The notes under the pieces: generated by a model | Told to the model about the DNA's origin: nothing | Seen by the model: only the letters and a program-made list of their open reading frames with translations | The model's database searches: none | From: Portulaca oleracea | Taxonomy: Eukaryota > Streptophyta > Magnoliopsida > Caryophyllales > Portulacaceae | Reading direction: 5' to 3' | DNA length: 64,000 nt | NCBI GenBank assembly: GCA_029582165.1 | Contig: CM055875.1 | Coordinates: forward strand, 28,902,144-28,966,143 | Made by a program: the position numbers and the translations under genes | In this document: one piece after another, positions 34,912 through 44,500 of the stretch | How positions within the stretch are numbered: position 1 is the stretch's first letter | How the letters are laid out: every line of letters begins with the position of its first letter

Positions 34912-35636
34912 TGTTGGAGTATTTCAAGAGTTAAGAGGCATAAAATACAAGTTATAAGCATAGGATCGACCGAATAGGTCGAAATCAAGCTTAACAAGAT
35001 AATTGGACCCAACACGAATCGTGCTAGGTATGACACGACCCGTGTTGGCATCCAGAGAGTAAGAAAAACGTGCATTGGATCAACACGGGTCGTGTTGATC
35101 CAGCACGGGTCGTGTTGGCTTCAACAAGGACCGTGTTGATTTGACACGACCCGTGTTACACGCTGACGGGATTGATATTCAAATCCCTTAATTTATGCCT
35201 CATGTTGAAATGAATTTGGTCATGGTTTTGGATGATATTGACTGAGAAATCAGTCATGATTTCTCATTAATATCATTCAAACATAATCCCTTGGATTATG
35301 CCCAATCTTTTTGGAATGTTTTGACCACCTTATGACTCCAAAGTGTGCCTATATAAGGTGGATGAATTCACCATTCATCCACACCCTCATTCATCTTCTT
35401 CTTCCTTTCTAGAGAGCATTCAACACACTCTTAAGGTGTTGACTGCAACAACTCTTTAAGTTCCCTTTGAGAAATCTTGTAACTTTGCTTACAAGAAGTT
35501 AGGTTTTACCCCTGAGTCTTTTCACGGTCTAGTGAATAAGTCTTAAGGGGAGCCGATGTATCCGTCGACTCCTAGCCACCCAAGTGATCCCCCATCTTCC
35601 GTGGTTCCTTTTTCCATCTCATTGTTTTTTCCAACA
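34912..35636 (+). repeat. 3' LTR of the inner Copia element
   Basis: TGTTGGAG...TTTTTTCCAACA, 725 bp, canonical TG...CA ends. The U3 part (about 35005-35165) holds a dense cluster of imperfect palindromes of the form ACACGRnYCGTGT. A TATA-like cctatataagg lies near 35349, and the R/U5 part follows. No TSD can be tested because the left end of the element is lost. Confidence 0.88.
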
Positions 35637-35952
35637 CATTGCAGCAAGACTTAAGACTTTAGGTATGGCTGTTGATGACTCCTTCTTAGTACAATTTATT
35701 CTTAATTCACTTCCTCCTAAGTATGGACCATTCCAAATAAACTATAACAGTCTTAAAGACAAGTGGAATATTAGTGAATTGTCCAGTATGCTTACTCAAG
35801 AGGAAGCAAGGTTAAAGAAGCAAGAAGGAAGTAATCATATGGCTAACCTAGTAAGTTCAGAAGCTCTTAAAGTTAAGCCTAACAAGTTTAAGAAGAAGAA
35901 AGGACCCACTAAAGCTTCCCAGGGTGACAAGAAGGAGAAAACGATTCTTAAA

Positions 35953-36432
35953 TGACGTTTTTGCAATAAGGAGAGACATTTCCAGAAAGATTGCCTAAAA
36001 CGTAAGGCTTGGTTCGAAAAGAAAGGTAATTACTCTGCCTTTGTATGTTTCGAGTCCAATTTGGTTGAAGTTCCTAACAATACTTGATGGCTTGATTGTG
36101 GTGCTACTACTCATGTATCTAACATGGTGCATGGATTTCTTACGATCCAAACCATAAACCCAAGTGAGAATTTTTTATTCATGGGAAATCGGATGAAAGC
36201 TCCAAGTGAAGGCATAGGGACTTATCGTTTAAAGTTAGATACTGGTCATCATTTAGACTTGTATCAAACTCTCTATGTACCTTCGGTTTCTAGGAATTTG
36301 ATTTCAGTTTCAAAACTTGATGTTGTTGGGTTTCATTTTAGTATTGGTAATGGATGTTTCAGTTTGTTTAAGAATAAGCAATTAATTGGTTCTGCTTTTC
36401 TTAGTGATGGTTTATATAAACTGAAAACTTGA
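35953..36432 (+). pseudogene. Outer Copia zinc knuckle and protease remnant
   Basis: Just after the TGA at 35953 the frame reads FCNKERHFQKDC, a CCHC knuckle whose first Cys is replaced by the stop. The protease region has WLDCGATTHVSN near 36090-36125, in which the usual DS/TGA catalytic triad reads DCGA; a stop precedes it. LYQTLYVPSVSRNLISVSKL near 36260-36320 is the C-terminal protease block of plant Copia. A frameshift near 36432-36490 separates it from integrase. Confidence 0.85.
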
Positions 36433-36490
36433 TCATGGTTTTTCAGAATCCCTTCTTACTGTTTATCACAATGTTAGAACTAAGCGTAGT

Positions 36491-37777
36491 ATGCAAAATG
36501 AAAAGTCTGCTTTCTTGTGGCACAAACGTTTGGGTCATATATCTAAAGAAAGGTTGGAAAGACTAGTAAGAAATGAAATTCTTCCACCATTAGATTTCAA
36601 TGACCTTAATATATGTGTGGATTGCATAAAAGGAAAGCAAACCAAACATAGTAAGAAAGGCACGACAAGAAGTAGAGAGCTTCTTGAAATTATACACACT
36701 GACATATGTGGACCATTTGATGTTCCTTCGTTTAGTGGTGAAAAGTATTTTATCACCTTTGTTGATGATTTTCCCCATTATGGTTATATCTACTTGCTGA
36801 ATGAAAAATTTCAAGCAGTTGAAGCCCTTGAGGTGTATGTAAATGAGGTTGAAAGGCAATTAGATAAGAGGGTTAAGATTGTTAGATCCGATAGAGGTGG
36901 TGAATACTATGGAAAGTATAACGAAAAGGGACAATGTCTTGGTCCATTTGCAAAGTTCCTCGAGAAACGTGGAATATGTGCACAATACTCTATGCCAGGA
37001 ACGCCACATCAAAATGGTGTTGCAGAAAGGCGTAATAGGACATTATTAGATATGGTTAGGAGTATGATTATTAACTCCTCATTGCCTAAGTCCTTGTGGA
37101 TGCATGCTCTTAAAACAACAGTTATGTACTTGCGTAATAGGATTCCTAGTAAAGCAGTTCCCAAAACTCCTTTTAAGTTATGGACTGGTAGGAAACCCAG
37201 TCTAAGACACCTTCATGTTTGGGGTTGTCCAGCAGAAGCAAGAATATATAATCCACATGAAAGGAAGTTGGATTCTCGTATGACTAGTGGGTACTTTATT
37301 GGTTACCCAGAGAAGTCCAAAGGCTATAGGTTTGATTGTCCTAATCATAGTCTGAGAATAATTGAAACCGGTAATGCTAAATTCATTGAGAATGGTGAAG
37401 TTAGTGGGAGTAATGAAAGAGACAATATGGAAATTAATGAGATAAGAGAAACCATACCCATATCTATAAATGTTCCATTGTCATGTCCTACTCCAAATGA
37501 CATAAGTGAGATAAGGGTCGTTGTACCCGTATTTGTAAGTGTCCCGCTGTCAAATCCAACTCCAAGTGTTGTCCCTATCTTGGATCATAATATTCATAAT
37601 AATGAACAACATTTGGGTGATGATATGACTCAAGCAGAAACTAATTCACCATTGCTCAATAATCAAGATGAACCACAAGAGCAACCTATTTTAAGAAGGT
37701 CACAAAGGGAAAGAAAGTCAGCTATCCTAATGGTTATGTGGTTTATTTGCAAGAATCAGACCTTGATGTTGGAATGA
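36491..37777 (+). pseudogene. Outer Copia integrase
   Basis: Open frame with LWHKRLGHISKERL and CVDCIKGKQ (zinc-binding HHCC region), catalytic-core motifs HTDICGPF, FVDDFPHYGYIYL and TPHQNGVAERRNRTL, then the GKPSLRHLHVWGCPAEAR-type block (here GRKPSLRHLHVWGCPAEAR) and a variable Asn/Pro-rich linker. The integrase itself appears intact. The frame is lost near 37720, before the RT. Confidence 0.9.
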
Positions 37778-39360
37778 AGAATGATCTGGTTTCATTTTCA
37801 CAAGCCATTGGATGTAATGAGTCTGATGAATGGATCAATGCTATGAAAGATGAACTGAAATCCATGGAACAAAACAAGGTTTAGGACCTTGTTGAGTTAC
37901 CAAATGGGTGTAAACGAGTTGGATGTAAATGGGTTTTTAAGACCAAGTATAACTCAGACGGCTATATCGAAAGATATGAAGCAAGGCTTGTTGCTAAAGG
38001 TTATACACAAAAGGATGGCATTGATTACAAGGAGACTTTCTCTCCCGTACCGAAGAAGGACTCATTAAGAGTAATTATGGCTTTAGTAGCCCATTTTGAT
38101 CTTGAGCTACATCAAATGGATGTGAAAACCGCCTTTCTTAATGGTGATCTTGAGGAAGAAGTTTATATGGATCAACTTGAGGGCTTTTTGGCTGAAGGAA
38201 AGGAATATATGGTGTGTAAGCTTAAGAAGTCAATATACGGACTAAAACAAGCTTCCCGACAAATGGTATATTAAATTCAATGACACCGTAACCTCTTTTG
38301 GTTTTCAAGAAGTCATTGTTGATAGATGCATATACCGAAAGGTCAGTGGGAGTAAGTTTGTATTTCTAGTACTGTATGTTGATGACATTTTACTTACTGC
38401 TAATGATTTGGGCATATTGCATGAGACTAAGAATTTTCTATCTAAGAATTTTGAAATGAAAGATATGGGTGAGGCATCCTATGTGATAGGAATTGAAATT
38501 TTCCGTGATAGGTCACAAGGATTGTTAGGATTGTCTCAAAAGGCCTATATCGAAAGAATTCTGGAGAATTTCCATATGGATAGATGCTCAGCTGGAATTG
38601 TACCAATTCAAAAAGGTGATAAATTCAGCCTTATGCAATGTCCAAAGAATGATGTGAAACGTAAGGCAATGGAATCTATATTCCATATGCTTCTGTTGTA
38701 GGCAGTTTAATGTACTTGCAAAACTGTACGAGGCCAGATATTAGTTTTGTTGTTGGGATGCTAGGAAGATATCAAAGTAATCCTGGCATGGATCATTGGA
38801 AAGCTGCAAAGAAAGTGTTGAGGTACCTACAAGGAACAAAGGATTACATGCTCAAGTACAGGAAATGTGATCAATTAGAAGTGATCGGATACTCAGATTC
38901 AGATTTTGGTGGATGTCGTGATAGTAGAAAGTCCACATTTGGTTATGTGTTCCTATTATCTGAAGGAGCAATATCTTGGAAAAGTGCGAAACAAAACTGT
39001 GTTGCTATGTCTACTATGGAAACTGAGTTTGTGGCTTGTTATGAGGCTACAATACATGCACTATGGCTTCGAAATTTCGTTTCTGGTCTTGGGGTAGTTG
39101 ATTCTATCTCCAAGCCATTAAAGATGTATTGTGATAATTCCACAGCAGTCTTTTCTCAAAGAATGATAAGTACTCAAGAGGTGCAAAACACATGGAATTG
39201 AAGTACTTGTCATTGAAGGATGAAGCTCGGAAACAAAAAGTGTCTATTCAACATTTTAGGACTGATATGATGATAGTAGATCCTTTGACTAAAGGTTTAC
39301 AACCTAAGATATTTAAGGGGCATGTGCATAGAATGGGTCTTGGTTGTAAGGATGATTAAT
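37778..39360 (+). pseudogene. Outer Copia reverse transcriptase and RNase H
   Basis: RT motifs in shifting frames: CKWVFKTKYNSDG, QMDVKTAFLNGDLEEEVYM, SIYGLKQASRQ, then YVDDILLTAND near 38375 and FEMKDMGEASYVIGIEIF. Stops or shifts occur near 37882, 38272 and 38700. RNase H follows (CTRPDISFVVGMLGRYQSN; DSDFGGCRDSRKS; ETEFVA; DNSTA), with another shift near 39190 before the tail ending in VDPLTKGLQPKIF at about 39310. A dead copy. Confidence 0.88.
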
Positions 39361-39690
39361 GTTTAGTTGTTTGACACTTTGAGCTCAAAATGTTACTTTG
39401 TTTCTAACTTATTTTTAAGCTTCCTATTAATAAAGGTGTACACATTAAGTTTTCTAGGAATCTTATAAGAATGTGGACCATAATGTTTTATTTCATGTAC
39501 TTATTCTTGATGATTTGTAAGATGTAGTAGTATATGAAAGGAAACATGCTCCATAAAATAGTGTGTAACCGCCATAACTATCATTTTCAAATTGTTAAGC
39601 GTGGTAAATGTATGTTGAATGGAGATGATTATTTGATTTGTACTCTTATATATGTTGTTAAGTTTTGAATGATCAGGCCAAGTGGGAGAA

Positions 39691-40151
39691 TGTAAAATAT
39701 TATCCTATAATATATATTGTGGCCTGATATTAAGAGCTATGGATGTATAGTTTCCTCTTTACGGCTTATCAATTTTGGCAAGCATAATCACAGAGATTGC
39801 AATTATCCAATCAAATCAAATCTTAACGGCTAGTTTATCTTAACCGTTCATCTTGGTTGCTTGATGGACGCATCAGATTAAAAGTTGAATGCTATAAATT
39901 GGTCCTCTCCCTACCAGTAAACACACAGTGAAAAAACCATCTATGTCTCTGTAACTAAAGTGAGAAAAGGGTTAAGGGGGAGAAACTAATTTGTGCAAGG
40001 AGCATTCTTTGGTGAAGGAATATTTTCGAAACGGTCAGTCAATTGTACACTATGGCTTCCGCATCTTCCGCATCAGGTATGATTTATTGTGAGAATTAAT
40101 TAGTTCAAAATCCTAGCATCATGAAGTTAATTATGTCTATTAAGTTTTACA
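39691..40151 (+). repeat. 3' LTR of the 10.65-kb Copia element
   Basis: TGTAAAATATT...GTTTTACA, 461 bp, preceded directly by the purine tract ggccaagtgggaga. It keeps the longer version of the putative first gag exon (ATG at 40052, donor at 40077). Confidence 0.95.
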
Positions 40152-40156
40152 CTATC

Positions 40157-41550
40157 TACACAAACAAAAGGGTATATATGATTGTCTTACAAAAACACAC
40201 TACCAGCAAAAGATACAATTTTTATTGCTCTTTTTTTTTTTTTTAGCCATTGACAACACTACTACAATCTAATAACAACAAAACAATTGTTGTGCCAAAC
40301 TTATGTCAGTTTTATTCCTAAGAAACAATGCATGCAAGTGTGTACAAGAAGAATGATCCCAAGTATGTATATTTTCAGTGTACCTTTGTAAAATCTACTG
40401 TCCAAAAACAAAAAAACTATGGACAATTTTACCTTTTTTTTTTGTAGTTCCTATACATCATAACATGTATCCTGTTCATACCTAGAATCTTGACCAACAT
40501 ATTCAACATCTCCTTCATATTAGGCCTCCCTGAGGTGCCTCCGCAGTGTACCTAATCCCAATACTGAGCAATTGACCCATCTCCTGGGCGCCCTCGTTCT
40601 CCCCGACCCCCACCACGATCCTGGGGAGATGATCCAACTCGAGCCGTTGATTCTCCCCCACGACGAGCCGGGCCCACTCAGCACGAGGTCGAACATGCTG
40701 GACAGTTTGAGTCCTACCAATTTCAGGGGAGGAGATGGCTGATCAGACCTTCAGCGCGAGTGACGATGGCAGACGACCACCGACGAGCAATGATGACGAG
40801 CGACGACAGCAGAAGTACGATTTTCTGGGCGTCGTTCTTCAGCCCCTTCCGGGTTCTGTTTTTGAGCATTAATGGTTTTGAGATTTTCTGGGCATTCTAA
40901 TTCAGTATTTTGTATTTTCGTTTTCTTTTTTTTTTTCTATTTCTAACGACAGTTGATGACAAGTCTATGGGATGAAATTGTTTGCCAATTAAGCCTACCA
41001 TTTGGAATATGTAAAAAGAATGTTGACAACTTGAAATAGACAATACTTGATGCCTACCATTTGAAATTTCTCTAAATTTTATTAACACGGAAATTTTTAC
41101 AAGTACTTTAAACATTTTTGGCAAACATGAGGACAATTTAATCCAAGAACTCTCCACGATGACGGACAAATATTAGCACATGTCAACGGACAACAATTAT
41201 AAACTAACTCTCTACAAAAATCGAATTAAAAAAGGAAAAATGAAGGAAAAAAGGTGAAAAAACGTGCAAAGCCTTTTATTTATTTATGTGTGTCGGTTTC
41301 GTAGACAATGAATGAGCCGATCGGAGCCGAGACAGCGGCATTGCCTACAATTACAATTACAAAGAACAAAGGATCAAACCCGGGAGGTTTAATTAATTAT
41401 TTCCTGCGAAAATCAAACTCCATTTTTAATCTCTCTTCTTTCTTACTTGTTTCATTCTCTCTCTCTCTCTCCCTCTCTCTCCTTCTCTCTACAGTCCGTT
41501 TCTTCTCTCTCACTCTTCACCTCACCAATCTCGCAGTCTCCGATCTGAAA
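40157..41550 (+). promoter_or_regulatory. TE-derived upstream region and 5' leader of ACBP4
   Basis: 40157-40660 is interior DNA of the long-TIR element with no gene. 40660-41062 is its right TIR. 41063-41285 is AT-rich and is the only non-repeat proximal upstream DNA. 41400-41550 is a pyrimidine-rich leader with a CT microsatellite (about 41456-41500), common in plant 5'UTRs. No definite TATA box could be picked. The proximal promoter is therefore short and abuts transposon DNA. Confidence 0.45.
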
Positions 41551-44500
41551 ATGGCGACGGCGAGGGTAAGCTCTGGCCTCGCTTACCCGGAGCGCTTCTA
41601 CGCCGCCGCATCCTACGCCGGTTTCGCCGGATCTCCTGACTCCTCCGCCCCCAACGCCGTCACCTCCAAGTTTAAGAACGACGTCGCTTTGTTGCTCTAC
41701 GCCCTTTACCAGCAGGTACCTCTTCTTCTTCTCCCTCTCTCTCTCTCAATTCCCAGGATTCAGTTCAGTTTTCCTTGCATTTTGGTGGATCAATCTGATT
41801 TGATCCAAATCAAATGTGCTCTCCTTGTTGAAGATTGCGTCAGAATTTGGTCGATGTGGTTCGTTCATATTGGGATCTGATATGGAGAATTCGAATTGGT
41901 GCTTTCTGTTTTTCTACTTTTGTTGTCGTGCGGAAATCATTGCGGTATTAGAATTGTGCGAGGATCCAATTTCAGGAAGCTATCTTATTTGATGTTGCAT
42001 GGTTCTTTGATTGGATTGTGGGTTTGATCGTGAACCAGCATTGACCCTTTAATTGCTTCCCTTGCTGGGTGATTGGGGACAAGTTAGATGTATGTAACCT
42101 TGTCCATAGATTTGTAGATAAATTGAAATTTTCTGATTATATGCTCACTGGTAGAGTACAACTGAGTAGAGAGCAATCTTATGATTTGGTACATTGCAGA
42201 TCAAACCCAAATTGGCCCAATCCATATGGTCGTTACAGATCAAATGTCTTGGTGACCTACTGGAACATGATAATCCTCTCAGAAATATTAGCAATCTTTG
42301 ATTTATAAGCCCGTGGTAGTTGAGGAATCAATCTAAATATTAATCTTGTACTATTTGGTTGTAGGCCTCTGTAGGGCCATGTAACGTTCCGAAACCAAGT
42401 GCATGGAATCCTGTTGAGCAGAGCAAATGGCAAAGGTTTGTCCGAACTCCAAACACATCCTATAATATATTTTGTACTTGTCATTTGATGTTAGGTACCA
42501 TCTTTTAGGAATGTATTAATCTTTATCCAGTCTCCATCTCAGTACTTTTGCTGTTCATGTTCTTTTGGTTATTTGTAGTTTTATCCGGAAGTGATCTAAT
42601 TATCTTTCTTCTCAGAGTTATAAATGTGTGATCTCATCTTTGATTGCAATCTAACTCCTTTGTCTCGCAGAAGAAACATATTCCCTATCTTTATTCAGGG
42701 CTTGTTCTTTTGGGTAGTCAAGTGGGGTGTGGGAAATTGAAGGAATGGGAGAGGGTGGGAAGGGGTATGAATTCTGGGTAGGAAATTTTTGGGGTTGTGG
42801 GAAGGAGTGGGAATTTTGTCAACCTGTGGCAAGGAGTGAGAAGGGTTGTGAGGGTGTGCAAAAGGATGGAAATGAAGGAGCAGGAAATTCAAAAGAACTG
42901 GAAGGTGTGAGAAACATTTTTAAGTAGTGCCAAATTTTGGGAACGGTGGGTGTGAGAAAGAGCGGAATTGTGTGGGCCCTCAAAAAGAATGGACCCTAAG
43001 GCCTAAGTGACGTAGCTGCCTCCATAAATTTGTGCATGCAATTCTTGACTAACTCAGTGTATGCTTCTGCATGTCATTTTATGGGTGGTAATTTGGAATA
43101 TGTCATACAGTAAATGTTGGGTTAATGACCCAAATTCTCTTGACTCATTATTTGGCAAGTTTCCTAAACACTCCAAGTTATTGGTTGCTATTAGGAAATT
43201 ATTTTATTTCCTAATTATATTTAGGTTAGTTTCCTAATTGTAATAGCATTCTAAAATCTAATTATATTTGGAGTGGAAGTCTAGCCAGATCTATAGGATG
43301 TTTACCCCTATAAATAGAGGTCTTTATTCACCTTGTGATAAGTGGCAGATGTAGCCGATGTGAGAGCCTTCAAAACTCCCCATGAGGGAGGTACGGTGTT
43401 ATTTCCACATCTTCACCCTACTCATCCCTAGGTTGTGAGAGTATATGAGAGATTAAATTTTACCTCTTGTAATATCTCCTTCTCTACTAGTGGATACTAA
43501 TTGCTGCCCGTGGTTTTTTCCCGATTTGGGTTTCTACGTAAAAATACTGTCTCACCCATATATTTTGTTTCTTGTCTCTCTATTATTATCCTCGATTCCA
43601 TAATCATCCTGTATTTCCTTCCGCTGCATATATTGCTCTATTTTACATCCTAACAAGTGGCTAACAACTAGCAACAAATCTGAATCCGATCCCTAACAGT
43701 AAATGTTGTCAGGTTCATTCTCTGTTTTGCCTTGTGCTAGTTGTGCTAATTTTAAATTAAAACTGTGCTGGGGATAGAGCTGATCTCATGAAACATTTTG
43801 CTTGTGCATTCCCTGTTCTTAGAGTAGAGTGGAAGCCACTAGATTTTAAGTTGATCTTTATTTACAGCTATTATTCTTATGAACTGGTTTAATGTTTTCT
43901 TGGATAATTGAACAGTTGCAAATTTGGCATTTACACTGTTTAGTTTCGGTGATATGGAATGGTGTATTTGTTGTTAGTTTGGGGGATGATTCATGGACTG
44001 ATTATTCTAGAAGCTAGCTTGTCATTCTGATCCTTTTGAGACTAGGGATGATTTGCAATTATAGATTAGGGGCCCGGGTTCATAAATAAACTCATGGATT
44101 ATGCATAATCAAACATGAAACCCATGAACAGAAAAAAGAACTCAAGATATAATAACTCCTATTTTTGGGATTTTTGATCTAAAAAAGAACAAGAAATAAA
44201 AATATGACTACTTTAAAAGAGTGGGAACTCACCCAAGTAGCGTAAGAATCACAAGGTTGAATGCTTATAGATTAACACCAACAATACTTCCTTGATCTTC
44301 CACACAACCCACCCAAAAGAGTGTAAAGATTCACCAAGTCACTAGGAAAGAGTAAGAACAAGCACTACCACATTCAAAGGATTAAGCTTGGATAAAGATA
44401 TAACATGTCTCAAAATACCCTTTCAATTCTTTATTCAACATTCAGGTCTAAAGTCTTCAAAAGTTCCCTATAAATGAAAAGAGATAATATTTATAGAAGG

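Larger units (their letters stand above)
31471..35636 (+). mobile_element. 5'-truncated Copia element nested in the outer gag
   Basis: Enters abruptly in the C-terminal part of protease (VPDICKNLVSG) at about 31480 and runs through integrase, RT and RNase H to an LTR ending at 35636, after which the outer gag resumes. Its 5' LTR, leader, gag and protease active site are absent, and a little outer gag is lost at the left junction. This suggests a deletion after insertion. Between pol and LTR, 34304-34911, no gene is recognised; a purine-rich tract (atggcgaggga) precedes the LTR. Confidence 0.88.
31102..35955 (+). pseudogene. Outer Copia gag (UBN2-type), split by nested element
   Basis: Part 1, 31102-31470: after a possible splice acceptor (taattgcag, 31093-31101) the frame reads FNGLNFAEWKE, then an in-frame TAA, then the UBN2-type gag core (LDLDLVLLEDKP; KRFRSADKSLVGTLMSEL). 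Part 2, 35637-35955: IAARLKTLGMAVDDSFLVQ, FILNSLPPKYGPFQINYN, a Lys-rich stretch, then a TGA. The two parts are consecutive in related plant gags apart from a short missing segment at the junction. The product would form the virus-like particle. The TGA sits where the first Cys of the zinc knuckle is expected. Confidence 0.88.
29501..40151 (+). mobile_element. Copia LTR retrotransposon (10.65 kb, with nested second Copia)
   Basis: Complete boundaries: 5' LTR 29501-29949, 3' LTR 39691-40151, flanked by ctatc on both sides (29496-29500 and 40152-40156). The PBS is at 29952-29963 (tggtatcagacc) and a purine-rich tract lies immediately before the 3' LTR (39677-39690). Domain order is gag, zinc knuckle, protease, integrase, RT, RNase H, which defines Copia. 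The gag is interrupted at 31470-35637 by a second Copia fragment. The LTRs differ at about twenty positions plus a 9-bp indel by eye, so the insertion is not recent. Stops and frameshifts in gag, protease, RT and RNase H make it non-autonomous. Confidence 0.95.
28424..41062. mobile_element. Long-TIR element (MULE-like) split by the Copia insertion
   Basis: About 28424-28785 and 40660-41062 are inverted repeats of about 370 bp. They share aatggtaggc, acatattccaa, gtcatcaactgtcgt, attttgtattttcg, aatggttttgag, and the GC-rich ccatctcctcccctgaaatt. Excluding the nested 10.65-kb Copia element and its TSD, the element would be about 2 kb. The interior (28790-29500 and 40157-40660) has no transposase. 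Gene-like GC-rich parts of the TIRs (cgtctgtcgtcgtcgctcgc near 28690) suggest captured sequence. Sub-terminal duplications blur the tips and no TSD could be fixed. The right TIR ends about 490 bp upstream of the ACBP4 start codon. Confidence 0.65.

Noticed and set aside
29501..40151. Possibility that the two Copia pol regions form one giant polyprotein
   Set aside because: Each has its own complete integrase-RT-RNase H order, and the inner copy is followed by its own LTR, after which the outer gag resumes; nesting explains the layout.
42695..42927. Gly/Glu-rich frames in the G-rich part of ACBP4 intron 2
   Set aside because: Both strands are open because of the repetitive G-rich composition of a MITE; not coding.
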